Of a stretch of 64,000 nt of DNA, positions 7,619 through 16,257 are shown piece after piece. The position numbers and the translations under genes were made by a program. The DNA comes from Lachnospiraceae bacterium. GTDB lineage: Bacteria; Bacillota; Clostridia; Lachnospirales; Lachnospiraceae. Location of the stretch: positions 292,999-356,998 of the forward strand of contig CAJTDK010000001.1 in assembly GCA_910575105.1 (NCBI GenBank). The letters are read 5' to 3'. The notes under the pieces are model-generated. The model saw only the letters and a program-made list of their open reading frames with translations, had not been told where the DNA came from and searched no databases. Every line of letters starts with the position of its first letter. Within the stretch, counting starts at the first letter, position 1.

Positions 7619-9100
7619 TTATTTGGTCAATATCCTCTGAACCGCAGACAGCCACCCCTGATACTTCCTGTCTCTGAGCTGTTCATCCATCTTGGGTTCA
7701 TATTTTATCCGTTTCAGTTTTTCAAATATCTTCTCATCCCAGACACCGAGCGCAAGTCCTGCCGCATATGCCGGCCCGATGCCGGACAGCTCCTCCGAAT
7801 CCGGAACCTGCACGCATGCCCGGGCAATGTCGCTCTGGAACTGCATCAGATAGGCGTTCTTAGTGGGACCGCCGTCCACCCGGAGCTCGCTGACCGTCAC
7901 GCCTGCATCCTCGCTCATAGCCTTGACGATATCGGTGATCTGGTAAGCGATGCACTCAACACCTGCACGCACCACCTCTGCCTTTCCGGTAGTTCTTGTC
8001 ATCCCTACGATAGCGGCGGCAGCGCGGCTGTCCCAGTACGGAGCCCCAAGCCCCGAGAATGCAGGGATAAGATAGAGCGAATCATCGGAAACCGCCTCTC
8101 TTGCAAGCTTTTCTGTCTCTGCCGGAGAAGCGATAAGCTTAAGATCATCCTTAAGCCAGGTGATGGTCGCCCCGGTATAATTAAGATTGCCCTCCAGCAC
8201 GTAATTCACCTTTCCGCTCATGCTCCACGCCAGAGAGGTCACTACGCCGTGGGTACTTAGCACCGGCTTTTCCCCGATATTCATCATTATCGAAGATCCC
8301 GTGCCGTAGGTGGACTTGATCATGCCGCTCTTTAAGCATCCCTGTCCGAACAGGGAGCCGTGGGAATCTCCCAGCACCCCGTGAATAGGAATGGGCTTTG
8401 GGAACAAGCCTTCAACATCCGTCTCTCCGAAGTTGGAATCCGAATCCACTACCTCCGCCAGATTCGCCGGGTCTATGCCGAACAATCCGCAGATCTCCTC
8501 GTCCCATTTAAGGTCAAAGATATTAAAAAGCTGTGTCCTTGACGCATTGGAGTAATCCGTCTTGTAGGACTTCCCGCCGGTAAGCCTGTAGACAAGCCAG
8601 CTATCCACTGTACCGTGGCAGATCTCACCCTTGTCCGCCTTAGCTTTAGCGCCCTCTACATTTTCCAGAATCCACGCAAGCTTTGACGCCGGGAAATAAG
8701 GCGACAGATTGATGCCTGTCTTCCTGCGGATATTTTCCGCCTCGCCTTTATGCTCTACCCTCTCGCAGATCTCCGTCGCCCTCGCGCACTGCCATACGAT
8801 GGCGTGTCCGATCGGCTCTCCGGTAAGCTTATCCCAGGCAAGGGTCGTCTCCCTCTGGTTGCTGATCCCGAGTCCGACCACCTTTTCCTTCTGGATGCCG
8901 GATTCCTCTACCAGCCGCTTTATCACCTCGACGGTATTCTGGTATATCTCGGCCGGGTCATGGGAGACCCAGCCTTTTTCGTTGATGATCTGTTCGTGCG
9001 ACTTATCTGTACGCTTCAGGAGACTGCCGCTCTCGTCAAAGAGCAATGCCTTCGTCCCCTGGGTACTCTGGTCGATACTGATTATATATTTTTCTGCCAT
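7619..9100 (-). CDS. FGGY-family kinase, glycerol-kinase type
   Basis: A 493-residue sugar kinase, the normal GlpK length. It has the phosphate loop DQSTQGTKALLF and GISNQRET near residue 78. The residues that hold glycerol in E. coli GlpK all have counterparts (R83/E84, W103, Y135, D245). The segment after W103 (WQCARA instead of WQDRRT) is unlike true GlpK. The gene abuts the transketolase C-subunit gene with no gap. A GlpK-like triol site between a polyol dehydrogenase and a transketolase suggests a short or branched ketose, such as the apulose kinase role in known D-apiose pathways. Plain glycerol or dihydroxyacetone kinase is the alternative. Confidence 0.8.
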   Translation of the reverse strand: MAEKYIISIDQSTQGTKALLFDESGSLLKRTDKSHEQIINEKGWVSHDPAEIYQNTVEVIKRLVEESGIQKEKVVGLGISNQRETTLAWDKLTGEPIGHAIVWQCARATEICERVEHKGEAENIRRKTGINLSPYFPASKLAWILENVEGAKAKADKGEICHGTVDSWLVYRLTGGKSYKTDYSNASRTQLFNIFDLKWDEEICGLFGIDPANLAEVVDSDSNFGETDVEGLFPKPIPIHGVLGDSHGSLFGQGCLKSGMIKSTYGTGSSIMMNIGEKPVLSTHGVVTSLAWSMSGKVNYVLEGNLNYTGATITWLKDDLKLIASPAETEKLAREAVSDDSLYLIPAFSGLGAPYWDSRAAAAIVGMTRTTGKAEVVRAGVECIAYQITDIVKAMSEDAGVTVSELRVDGGPTKNAYLMQFQSDIARACVQVPDSEELSGIGPAYAAGLALGVWDEKIFEKLKRIKYEPKMDEQLRDRKYQGWLSAVQRILTK

Positions 9101-10030
9101 CTATACCAACTCCAGTGCTTTCTTCGCGATGCCTTCTGCATTCATGCCGTAATGGTCGAAGACTTCCTTGGATGTCCCGGTGATCACCGGAGCGTCCGGC
9201 AAAGCGATATTAACCACCTTCTTCGGACATTCGCTTCCCACTATCTGGCTAACCATAGAGCCAAGGCCGCCGAACGGCGCGTGCTCTTCTACCGTGATCA
9301 CTGCTTTTGCATTGGATGCCGCCTTAACGACCGCCTCCGTATCTAACGGCTTCAAGCAGTACATGTCAACTACCGTCACGCTAATACCCTTCTCCTCCAA
9401 GATCGCAGCCGCGTCCACAGACGGCTTTACCATCTCGCCGCAGGCGATGATTGCAACGTCTGTCCCTTCCGTGACAAATGTTGCTTTGTCCATCTTAAAG
9501 GGTACATCGCCCTCCTCGTACACATCGTCAACCGCATTTCTTCCCACGCGGACATATGCCGGCTTCTCATCCTTTAACAGTTCTCTTGTCAAAAGCTCTG
9601 TCTGAAGCCTGTCGCTTGGGAGGTACACTCTCATGTTCGGAACTGCGCACATCGCTGCGATATCCTGCGCAGAGTGGTGGCTCATGCCAAGGGCCCCGTA
9701 GCTTACTCCGCCGCTGATGCCGATCAGTTTTACATTTGTATTCGAATATGCCACGTCCACCTTGCACTGCTCGTAGCTTCTCGTGGAGAGGAAACACGCC
9801 GGGGACGCCGCATAAGGCTTCTTCCCGCACTTTGCAAGCCCCGCGGAGATGCTGACCAGATTCTGCTCCGCAATACCCGTCTCTACGAACTGCTCCGGCA
9901 GCTCATTGGCAAAGGGGGTAAATGATGCGCTTCCTCTGGAATCGCTGCACAACGCTACGACATCCTTATCCTTTTTTCCTGCCTCTATCAGCACGTCACA
10001 AATCACCTGTTTATTCGCAATCTTAGCCAT
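9101..10030 (-). CDS. Transketolase-like protein, C-terminal subunit (pair 1)
   Basis: A 309-residue subunit carrying the pyrimidine-binding and C-terminal domains of transketolase. I start at 10030, where an AGGAGG site precedes ATG; the upstream in-frame ATG at 10090 lies inside the previous gene. The catalytic glutamate is E55 in GIAEQN. It overlaps the N-subunit gene by 8 bp, so the two halves are made together. With its partner it forms a thiamine diphosphate enzyme that moves a two-carbon ketol unit. Its place in an ABC/kinase/dehydrogenase operon suggests a dedicated catabolic transketolase rather than the housekeeping one at 52.6-54.3 kb. Confidence 0.88.
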   Translation of the reverse strand: MAKIANKQVICDVLIEAGKKDKDVVALCSDSRGSASFTPFANELPEQFVETGIAEQNLVSISAGLAKCGKKPYAASPACFLSTRSYEQCKVDVAYSNTNVKLIGISGGVSYGALGMSHHSAQDIAAMCAVPNMRVYLPSDRLQTELLTRELLKDEKPAYVRVGRNAVDDVYEEGDVPFKMDKATFVTEGTDVAIIACGEMVKPSVDAAAILEEKGISVTVVDMYCLKPLDTEAVVKAASNAKAVITVEEHAPFGGLGSMVSQIVGSECPKKVVNIALPDAPVITGTSKEVFDHYGMNAEGIAKKALELV

Positions 10031-10856
10031 GAAGAGCCGCCTCCTTTCTCTCTGCAAGATCTTTTCTGATCTGCTCAAGTTCCTCCGCATTCGGAACCTT
10101 ATGATGCCAGTTTGCCTTGTTCTCCATAATAGAAGAACCTTTCCCCTTTACCGTATTGGCGATCAGTACGGTAGGCCTTCCCTTTACTTCCTTTGCTGCG
10201 TCGAACGCTGCCTTTAGCTGGCCGATATCGTTGCCGTCCGCTACGTCGATGACATTCCAGCCAAAAGCGCTCCACCTCTCGTGAAGGTCGTCGTGAGCCA
10301 TCACGTCCTCCGTATTGCCGGAGATCTGCAGGCGATTACGGTCTACGACTGCGCAGAGGTTGTCAAGTTTATAGTGGCTTGCGGCCATGGCGCCTTCCCA
10401 CACAGAGCCTTCTGCCACCTCGCCGTCGCCCATGACGGTGTACACCCGGTAATCCTTCTTGTCCATCTTGCCTGCCAGCGCCATACCTACGCTCACCGGA
10501 AGCCCATGTCCGAGAGAGCCTGAGTTCATCTCGATGCCCGGCAGTTTATTATTCGGATGGCCGATGAATGGGGAGCCGAACTTGCTGAAGGTGGCGATTA
10601 CGTCCTTGATGTCAAAGAACCCCTTTGCCGCCAATACCGCGTAGTACGCCTCCACGGAGTGGCCTTTGCTCATGATGAACTTATCCCGGCCAGGATCGTC
10701 CATATTCTCCGGGCTGATATTCATCTGATCAAAGTAGATCTCCGTCAGGATCTCCATAACACTCATGTCGCCGCCGATGTGCCCGGCTTTTCCCTCAACG
10801 ATCATGTCAATTACATTTTCTCTTAATTCATAAGCTAACGCTTTTAAGTTTTCCAT
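10023..10856 (-). CDS. Transketolase-like protein, N-terminal subunit (pair 1)
   Basis: A 277-residue subunit with the diphosphate-binding domain. The ThDP/Mg motif starts at G143-D-G-E146 and runs to the DRNRLQ segment, which keeps the metal-ligand Asn. Active-site histidines H66 (SKGH) and H100 (GHPN) are present; the early motif reads GHIGGD instead of the common GHPGGS. It precedes and overlaps the C-subunit gene and follows the permease by 35 bp. Classical transketolase is one chain of about 660 residues; the two-gene form is common in Clostridia and in apulose-4-phosphate transketolases (AptA/AptB). Confidence 0.88.
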   Translation of the reverse strand: MENLKALAYELRENVIDMIVEGKAGHIGGDMSVMEILTEIYFDQMNISPENMDDPGRDKFIMSKGHSVEAYYAVLAAKGFFDIKDVIATFSKFGSPFIGHPNNKLPGIEMNSGSLGHGLPVSVGMALAGKMDKKDYRVYTVMGDGEVAEGSVWEGAMAASHYKLDNLCAVVDRNRLQISGNTEDVMAHDDLHERWSAFGWNVIDVADGNDIGQLKAAFDAAKEVKGRPTVLIANTVKGKGSSIMENKANWHHKVPNAEELEQIRKDLAERKEAALHG

Positions 10857-10891
10857 ATCTGCTTCCTTTCCGCCATTATCCTGGAAACGGC

Positions 10892-11875
10892 TTATTTCCT
10901 TTTAAAAATATGTGCAAATCTTTCTCTCATTACCGGATTCTCTTTGATCGCATCCACCGTTACGGCAACTAACACAACGCCGCCGGTAACAACTGTCTCC
11001 CAGTAGGAGGATACCCGCAGGAGGGTGATGGATGTGGATACTGTACTGTTCAATAAACCACCGATAACCGTACCTACGACGCCGCCGATACCGCCTGTCA
11101 TGGAGGTTCCGCCCAGCACGGAAGCCGCGATGGTCGGGTTTACCCAGTTAGCTCCGATGGATGCCTGGAAGGATGCCAGCTTACAGGTCATCAAAACGCC
11201 CGCAACCGCTGCCAGAAGTCCGCTTAAGCAGTACACGATGACCTCTACCCGCTCTGTCTTGATACCGACGATCTTCGCGCAGTTGCGGTTTCCGCCGAGG
11301 GCAAAGATATGGCGGCCAAGCTTTGTATATTTCAGCATGACGGTGAGCACGATACAGATGACCAGCATAATGATCACGATCGTAGGAAGAATCCCTCCGA
11401 TCACACCGTTGGCCAAAAACTGCGCGGTCTTCGGAATCCCGACGATCGGCGTACCCTTGGTGATAATGTATACAATACCTTTATAGATCTCCGCGGTCGC
11501 CAGCGTTACGATGAAGGGTGTCAGCCTGAGATATGCGATGAACAGCCCGTTGACAAGCCCAAGCAAAAGCCCTACCACGCAGGAAGCAAGGATAGAGACA
11601 AACGGGTTAACTCCCTGCTCGATCATCAATTTTGCCGCACACATACTGGACACGGAGCCTACTGCCGCCACAGACAGGTCGATACCGCCGGTCAGAAGTA
11701 CGATCGTCTGTCCAAAGCTGACGATGATGATAAAGGATGCCGCTCTTGTCAGTGTACTGATATTGTATGCTGTAAAAAAGTTACCTGTTGCAATATGCAC
11801 ACCAAGTCCGGCAAGAATCGTTACAATTAAAACCATTCCCGGCGTTGATTTTAAGAAATCTACCACTTTTTTCAT
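10892..11875 (-). CDS. Ribose-type ABC sugar transporter, permease
   Basis: A 327-residue integral membrane protein of the RbsC/XylH class with eight to ten hydrophobic segments. Family features include GGIDLSVAAVGS near residue 65 and the coupling stretch around ALGGNRNCAKIVGI. It would pair with the ATPase upstream (12 bp gap) and the lipoprotein at 13507-14610 to import a monosaccharide or polyol. Substrate is not readable; the downstream enzymes suggest a polyol or pentose. Confidence 0.9.
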   Translation of the reverse strand: MKKVVDFLKSTPGMVLIVTILAGLGVHIATGNFFTAYNISTLTRAASFIIIVSFGQTIVLLTGGIDLSVAAVGSVSSMCAAKLMIEQGVNPFVSILASCVVGLLLGLVNGLFIAYLRLTPFIVTLATAEIYKGIVYIITKGTPIVGIPKTAQFLANGVIGGILPTIVIIMLVICIVLTVMLKYTKLGRHIFALGGNRNCAKIVGIKTERVEVIVYCLSGLLAAVAGVLMTCKLASFQASIGANWVNPTIAASVLGGTSMTGGIGGVVGTVIGGLLNSTVSTSITLLRVSSYWETVVTGGVVLVAVTVDAIKENPVMRERFAHIFKRK

Positions 11876-11887
11876 TACTATTACCTC

Positions 11888-13396
11888 CTACTGAAATGCC
11901 ACTTTCAGAACATCCTCTTCTGTGGTCATATCTACGTCTTCTATATATCCTTTGATTTTCCCCTGATGAACTACCATAACCCTGTCCGCAAGCGCCAGCA
12001 CTTCTTCCATCTCTGAGGAGATGACCACTACCGCCACGCCGTTGTCGGCAAGCTCTCTCACCAGGGCATGGATCTCTGCCTTCGCATTGACATCAATACC
12101 GCGGGTAGGCTCATCCATGATCAGCATCTTGATTCCCTTTGCCATCCAGCGGGCAACGATAACTTTCTGCTGGTTACCGCCGGACAGGTTCTTGATGAGC
12201 GCGTCTCTGCCTGCTGTCTTGATCCGGAACCTTCCGATATATTCATCCGTAATCTTCGCCGCCTCTTTGAAGTTGATCAGCCCGTTCTTCTTAAGCTGGT
12301 CGTAGGACGGGAGCATCATATTCTCCAGTACTGACATGCCGGGCGTGATCCCGTCATGACGTCTCTCTTCGGATACATAGCCCATGCCAAGCTTAAGGGC
12401 CACGCGCGGTTCCCTGATATCAACCTCCGCACCCTCCACGAACATCTTCGCTCCCGGCTCCGGACGGGTGATGCCGAACACGCTCTTAAAGATCTCTGTA
12501 CGTCCGGCTCCTACAAGTCCTGCCACACAGAGGATCTCTCCCTTCCTTACCTTAAAGCTCACATCAGAAAATTCGCCCGGACGGGTCATGTTCTGCGCCT
12601 CGAAGAATACCTCATCCGACACCTTGCGGTTCACATGCTTTGACTCCTGAACCTTCTTTCCCGCCATATTGGTAATAATCTCATCCTTTGTAATATCTTT
12701 AATCTCAGTCACCTTCACAAGCTGGCCGTCCCGCATGATCGTCGCCCGGTCCGCCTGCTCCATAACCTCATCCAGATGGTGGGTGATGAAGATCATGGAA
12801 GTTCCTGCCTTTTTAAGCCTCTGCATAGAAGCGAACAGCGTCACTGCCTCTTTATTGGTCAGTACTGCAGTAGGCTCATCTAATATCAATACCCGCGGAG
12901 AGTAAGCAAGCGCTCTTGCGATGGATACGAGCTGCTGATATGCCGCCGACAATCTCTTGACCGGCTGCGTAACATCAATCTCAACATCCAGAAGCTTCAA
13001 AAGCTCGACTGCTTCCTTCTGCGCATCTTTCCAACTAATTAATGCTCCCTTGGCCCTCTCATTGCCAAGAAAGATATTTTCCGCTATGGATGCCTCCGGA
13101 ATCAGGTTCAATTCCTGAGGTACGATCACGATATTCTTTGCAAATGCTTCTTTGGGCGAACCGATCTTCACCGGCTGGCCGTCCATGAATACCTCACCCT
13201 CATCCATCGTGTACTGTCCGATCAGCACATTCATCAGCGTACTCTTTCCCGCTCCGTTCTCTCCAAGCAGCGCGTGGATCTCCCCTGGCTTGATACTAAG
13301 ATCAACTCCATCCAGCGCCTTGGTTCCAGGGAAAGTCTTGGTGATCCCTTTCATTTCAATTACGAATTCGCTCAACTTATTCACTTCCTCTACCAT
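11888..13396 (-). CDS. Ribose-type ABC sugar transporter, double ATPase
   Basis: A 502-residue RbsA/XylG-type protein with two ATPase domains. The first has an intact Walker A (GENGAGKST) and the signature LSAAYQQLVSIARAL. The second has the usual degenerate Walker A (GLVGAGRTEIF) but a good LSGGNQQKV signature. This asymmetric design is standard for carbohydrate-uptake family 2 importers. A terminator hairpin sits between this gene and the binding-protein gene upstream, which should lower ATPase output relative to binding protein. Confidence 0.93.
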   Translation of the reverse strand: MVEEVNKLSEFVIEMKGITKTFPGTKALDGVDLSIKPGEIHALLGENGAGKSTLMNVLIGQYTMDEGEVFMDGQPVKIGSPKEAFAKNIVIVPQELNLIPEASIAENIFLGNERAKGALISWKDAQKEAVELLKLLDVEIDVTQPVKRLSAAYQQLVSIARALAYSPRVLILDEPTAVLTNKEAVTLFASMQRLKKAGTSMIFITHHLDEVMEQADRATIMRDGQLVKVTEIKDITKDEIITNMAGKKVQESKHVNRKVSDEVFFEAQNMTRPGEFSDVSFKVRKGEILCVAGLVGAGRTEIFKSVFGITRPEPGAKMFVEGAEVDIREPRVALKLGMGYVSEERRHDGITPGMSVLENMMLPSYDQLKKNGLINFKEAAKITDEYIGRFRIKTAGRDALIKNLSGGNQQKVIVARWMAKGIKMLIMDEPTRGIDVNAKAEIHALVRELADNGVAVVVISSEMEEVLALADRVMVVHQGKIKGYIEDVDMTTEEDVLKVAFQ

Positions 13397-13427
13397 TTTT
13401 TCCTAACAAATGTCAAGTGCTACTTTT

Positions 13428-13468
13428 AAAAAAATTCCACGCGACCATGCCTCCATAATCGCGTGGAA
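13428..13468 (-). terminator. Internal terminator after the binding-protein gene
   Basis: On the minus strand a perfect 10-bp stem (TTCCACGCGA with TCGCGTGGAA, 14-nt loop) is followed by seven Ts. It lies between the binding-protein stop (13507) and the ATPase start (13396), where partial termination is a known way to set binding protein in excess of membrane parts. Confidence 0.85.
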
Positions 13469-13506
13469 TCCGTCTTTATTCCCTTAATTCAGTTCACAGC
13501 TTACTA

Positions 13507-14610
13507 CTATTTTGCCTCTGCAAACAGCATATCGATGAATTCCTGAGCCTGATCTTTGTATACTGACTGAGATCCTACGTCTGTAATTTCGTCAACTGTC
13601 TCGCCGTCGATCGTCTTAACCGCGTTCCAGATCATCTTATAACCCATATCGTAGCAGTTCTGAACCTGTGCAACATAAAGTGTGCCGTCTTTCAGATACT
13701 CTAATGTACGAAGGTCATGGTCCATACCACCGATCACAACTTCGCCGCCGCGGCCTGCATCCTTAACTGCCTGACATGCGCCAACCGGGTTGGACATGTT
13801 GTTGCAAAGGATTCCGCCGAGATCCGGATATGCCTGCATCCATGCTTCTGTGATCTGAACTGCCTTCTCTACGAAGTCATTGTCTCTCTGGTCGTCAACA
13901 ACCTCGATATCCGGGTGCTTCTCTACTGTGTCATAGAAAGCTTTCAGTCTGTCTTCGTGTGAAACTGCTCCGATCGTTCCTGACAGGAATGCGATCTCTT
14001 TCTTTCCATCTTCTTCCATCTTCTTGCAAACTGCCTCTGCGATCGCAGCGCCGTCGCCGTAGTTATCATTATTTCCTACGAAGAATGAACGTTCTGTGTT
14101 CGGAAGGTCTGAAGATGCGAACAGCGCAACCTTAACGCCGGCTTTAACTGCATCATTAACTGCAGGCTCTGTTGTCTCTACCTGGTTAACGTCTACAGCA
14201 ATCAGGTCATACCCCTGTCCAACTGCTGTCTCGATGGAGTTAACCTGGTCAACTGCGTCCGGCTCAACCGGTGCATACCACTCATAGTCGATGGTAACGC
14301 CCTTGGACTTCAAATCTTCTACCGCTGCCTTTACACCAACCTCAATTGCATCATACCAAGCATGTACTAACTTATATGTACAATAAATCTTATATGTATC
14401 TTTCTTTGGCTCATAGCTTGTATCAAAGCTCTGATCCGCAAGTGCTTTCGCATTAGCAACCTCTGTTGCGTCTGCGCCTTCTGTCTTTGCTTCCTCTTCC
14501 TGCTGTGCGTCTCCGCCGTCGCTGCTGCTGCCGTCACTGCCGCTGCTGCATCCTGCCATAGCTAATACCATAGCTGCTACTAACAATAAACTTACTAATT
14601 TCCTTTTCAT
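13507..14610 (-). CDS. Sugar-binding lipoprotein of the ABC importer
   Basis: A 367-residue periplasmic-binding-protein type I (RbsB-like) lipoprotein. The signal peptide ends at AMAGC with C21 lipidated, followed by a Ser/Gly/Asp linker to about residue 45. The body has the typical DQVNSIETAVGQGYDLIAVD and later GGMDHDLRT segments. It is the first gene of the leftward operon and should capture the substrate outside the membrane. The promoter is at 14849-14877, giving a leader of about 230 nt. Confidence 0.9.
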   Translation of the reverse strand: MKRKLVSLLLVAAMVLAMAGCSSGSDGSSSDGGDAQQEEEAKTEGADATEVANAKALADQSFDTSYEPKKDTYKIYCTYKLVHAWYDAIEVGVKAAVEDLKSKGVTIDYEWYAPVEPDAVDQVNSIETAVGQGYDLIAVDVNQVETTEPAVNDAVKAGVKVALFASSDLPNTERSFFVGNNDNYGDGAAIAEAVCKKMEEDGKKEIAFLSGTIGAVSHEDRLKAFYDTVEKHPDIEVVDDQRDNDFVEKAVQITEAWMQAYPDLGGILCNNMSNPVGACQAVKDAGRGGEVVIGGMDHDLRTLEYLKDGTLYVAQVQNCYDMGYKMIWNAVKTIDGETVDEITDVGSQSVYKDQAQEFIDMLFAEAK

Positions 14611-14848
14611 AATGTTCTCCTTTCATTTTAAACCTTTTGTTTTTAACTTCATCCGGCTCTTGTGAAATTCTCCTCCTTTCCCCTAAATTTCCTCAAGTCA
14701 CTTAGGAACTCTGCACAACAAAACAAATAAATTTTTCACTAAATTTTTTTCTTAAAAATTATGCAGAAATTTATATCGTTTTTACTATTTTGTAGCACTT
14801 TGACTATTTCTTAACAGAATTCCTTGTGCTTTTTGACTTTATGACTAA

Positions 14849-14923
14849 GTTATATCACATTTATACTCATCAGTCAACTAAATTTCATATAAAGAATTGA
14901 TAATTTTACTAAATTTAATTTAG
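14849..14923 (-). promoter_or_regulatory. Promoter and palindrome upstream of the sugar operon
   Basis: On the minus strand TTGACT (14872-14877) and TATAAC (14849-14854) are separated by 17 bp, a near-ideal sigma-A promoter. The palindrome CTAAATT-T-AATTTAG (14909-14923) lies upstream, a matching half AAATTTAG touches the -35 (14879-14886), and another AATTTAG is near 14738. These are candidate operators for the LacI or RpiR regulator encoded next door. The rest of 14611-14960 is AT-rich with no gene seen. Confidence 0.6.
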
Positions 14924-14960
14924 CTCATTGCTTCAAAAACATACGTTGATTCAATCCGTG

Positions 14961-15120
14961 GTTCTCCTGATGCAGAATAAGCCCGGATCTGCGGTCTATT
15001 TCCTGATGCAGGATATACCCAGCTCTACGATCTATTTCCTGTTGTAAGATAAACCCGGATACGCAATCTATTTCCCGGCGCAGGTTAAGCCTGGCACGCA
15101 CGGTCTGTTTCCTGACGCAA
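14961..15120. repeat. Degenerate 36-bp tandem repeat
   Basis: About 4.5 diverged copies of a 36-37 bp unit starting TATTTCCTG (unit starts near 14997, 15033, 15069, 15106, with a partial copy before). A minus-strand frame at 14925-15155 reads it as a 12-residue repeat (EIDRRAGYILHQ), but that frame has no ribosome site and starts inside a hairpin, so I do not call a gene. Confidence 0.7.
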
Positions 15121-15122
15121 CA

Positions 15123-15155
15123 ATGCCGGGGGCAGTCAATCTTTGCCCCCGGCAT
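15123..15155 (-). terminator. Strong hairpin downstream of lacI-type gene
   Basis: ATGCCGGGGGCA (15123-15134) pairs perfectly with TGCCCCCGGCAT (15144-15155), a 12-bp GC-rich stem 65 bp past the regulator stop. There is no real U-tract, so it may be a transcript-end structure rather than an efficient intrinsic terminator. Confidence 0.5.
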
Positions 15156-15219
15156 CCCATTGTGCAGCGCGCCAGCACGCCGCCGTTCCCTGGAATCCAG
15201 CCCCTTCAGGCCTCTCCGG

Positions 15220-16233
15220 TCACAGCAACCTCCTTACGCTTTCATTTTGCACAAGCTGTGGTTCGATTTTGTATTTTATATTATAGATCCTAGCCTTCTC
15301 GATCTTTTCCACCAGCGCCCTGACCGCCGTCTCCCCCATCTCTTCTCCCGGAAGACGGACTGTCGTCAGCTTTGGTTCGATAAACGCGCAGATCGGGCGA
15401 TTGTCAAATCCGACAAAGGATACCTCCTCAGGCACCCGGATGCCGCGCCGCTTGAATGCCTGCACCGCCCGGCATGCCAGCAGGTCATTGTCCGCCAGAA
15501 ACGCCGTCGGGAGGCTGTCATTCTCATCCAGATACCTCTCCACATCCTTCTCCGTCTGCGCTTCCAGATACCCAACTTCCATCACATGCCTCTCGGCAAA
15601 GACAAGTCCTCTCCGGCTCATACACTCTTTGAACGCCTGATACCTCTCGTCAAAACAGATGATCGGGAACCGGCTCTTGATATACCCGAATTCACGGTGC
15701 CCCATCCGGTACAGATATTCGAAGCCCTGATAGATCCCGAGAAAATTATCCACCGTGACCGCATCCACATCCAGCGTAGGCAGGGGATTGTCCAGGAATA
15801 CGCAGGGCGCGCTCAGCCTGGAGAAAAACTCCATATCCTCTGGGTACATCTCCACCGCATAAATGATATACCCGGCATACCGGAAATCCTCCATCGCCAG
15901 ATATCTCTCATTCAGCGGCATATTTTTATCCAGATACATCATCGTCATCTTATAGTTGTTCGCTTCGATCTCCCCGATGATGCTCTCCGACAGATAATTG
16001 AAGAACGGGTACTCCTCGATCACTTCCCCGCCGCATTTATAGATCACGAACCCGATATCCCCTTTCGCCACGTTGTTGTCCTTAAGAAGATATTCGCATC
16101 CTAACTCCACCACCTTTCTGATAATCTCCTGACGCTTCTCTTCGCCCACTCCCGGCTTGTTGTTAAGCACCAGCGACACCGCCGCCGGCGACACTCCCAG
16201 TTCACGCGCAATATCCTTCGCTTTATATCTCAT
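15220..16233 (-). CDS. LacI-family transcriptional regulator
   Basis: A 337-residue regulator. The N-terminal helix-turn-helix is classic (KDIARELGVSPAAVSLVLNN, residues 4-24), followed by a sugar-binding core of the periplasmic-binding-protein fold from about residue 60. It is 24 bp downstream of the rpiR-type gene and in the same transcript. It lies between two sugar operons that both use split transketolases, so it could control either or both. The palindrome at 14909-14923 is a candidate operator. The effector is unknown, possibly the imported sugar or its phosphate. Confidence 0.9.
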   Translation of the reverse strand: MRYKAKDIARELGVSPAAVSLVLNNKPGVGEEKRQEIIRKVVELGCEYLLKDNNVAKGDIGFVIYKCGGEVIEEYPFFNYLSESIIGEIEANNYKMTMMYLDKNMPLNERYLAMEDFRYAGYIIYAVEMYPEDMEFFSRLSAPCVFLDNPLPTLDVDAVTVDNFLGIYQGFEYLYRMGHREFGYIKSRFPIICFDERYQAFKECMSRRGLVFAERHVMEVGYLEAQTEKDVERYLDENDSLPTAFLADNDLLACRAVQAFKRRGIRVPEEVSFVGFDNRPICAFIEPKLTTVRLPGEEMGETAVRALVEKIEKARIYNIKYKIEPQLVQNESVRRLL

Positions 16234-16257
16234 CTTTTTCCCTTCCTGACCTGCACT

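Noticed and set aside
7619..9100. Calling the first FGGY kinase a plain glycerol kinase glpK
   Set aside because: Glycerol-contact residues are present, but the WQCARA segment and the transketolase/polyol dehydrogenase context do not fit ordinary glycerol use, and no glpF or glpD is nearby.
14961..15120. CRISPR array
   Set aside because: The 36-bp units are contiguous and diverged, without unique spacers, and no cas genes are present.
14925..15155. 76-codon minus-strand frame with 12-residue repeats
   Set aside because: No ribosome site, its start codon lies in a GC hairpin, and the repeats are explained by the DNA tandem repeat.
15160..16104. 314-codon plus-strand frame
   Set aside because: Antisense shadow of the LacI-family gene, which has a full set of family motifs.
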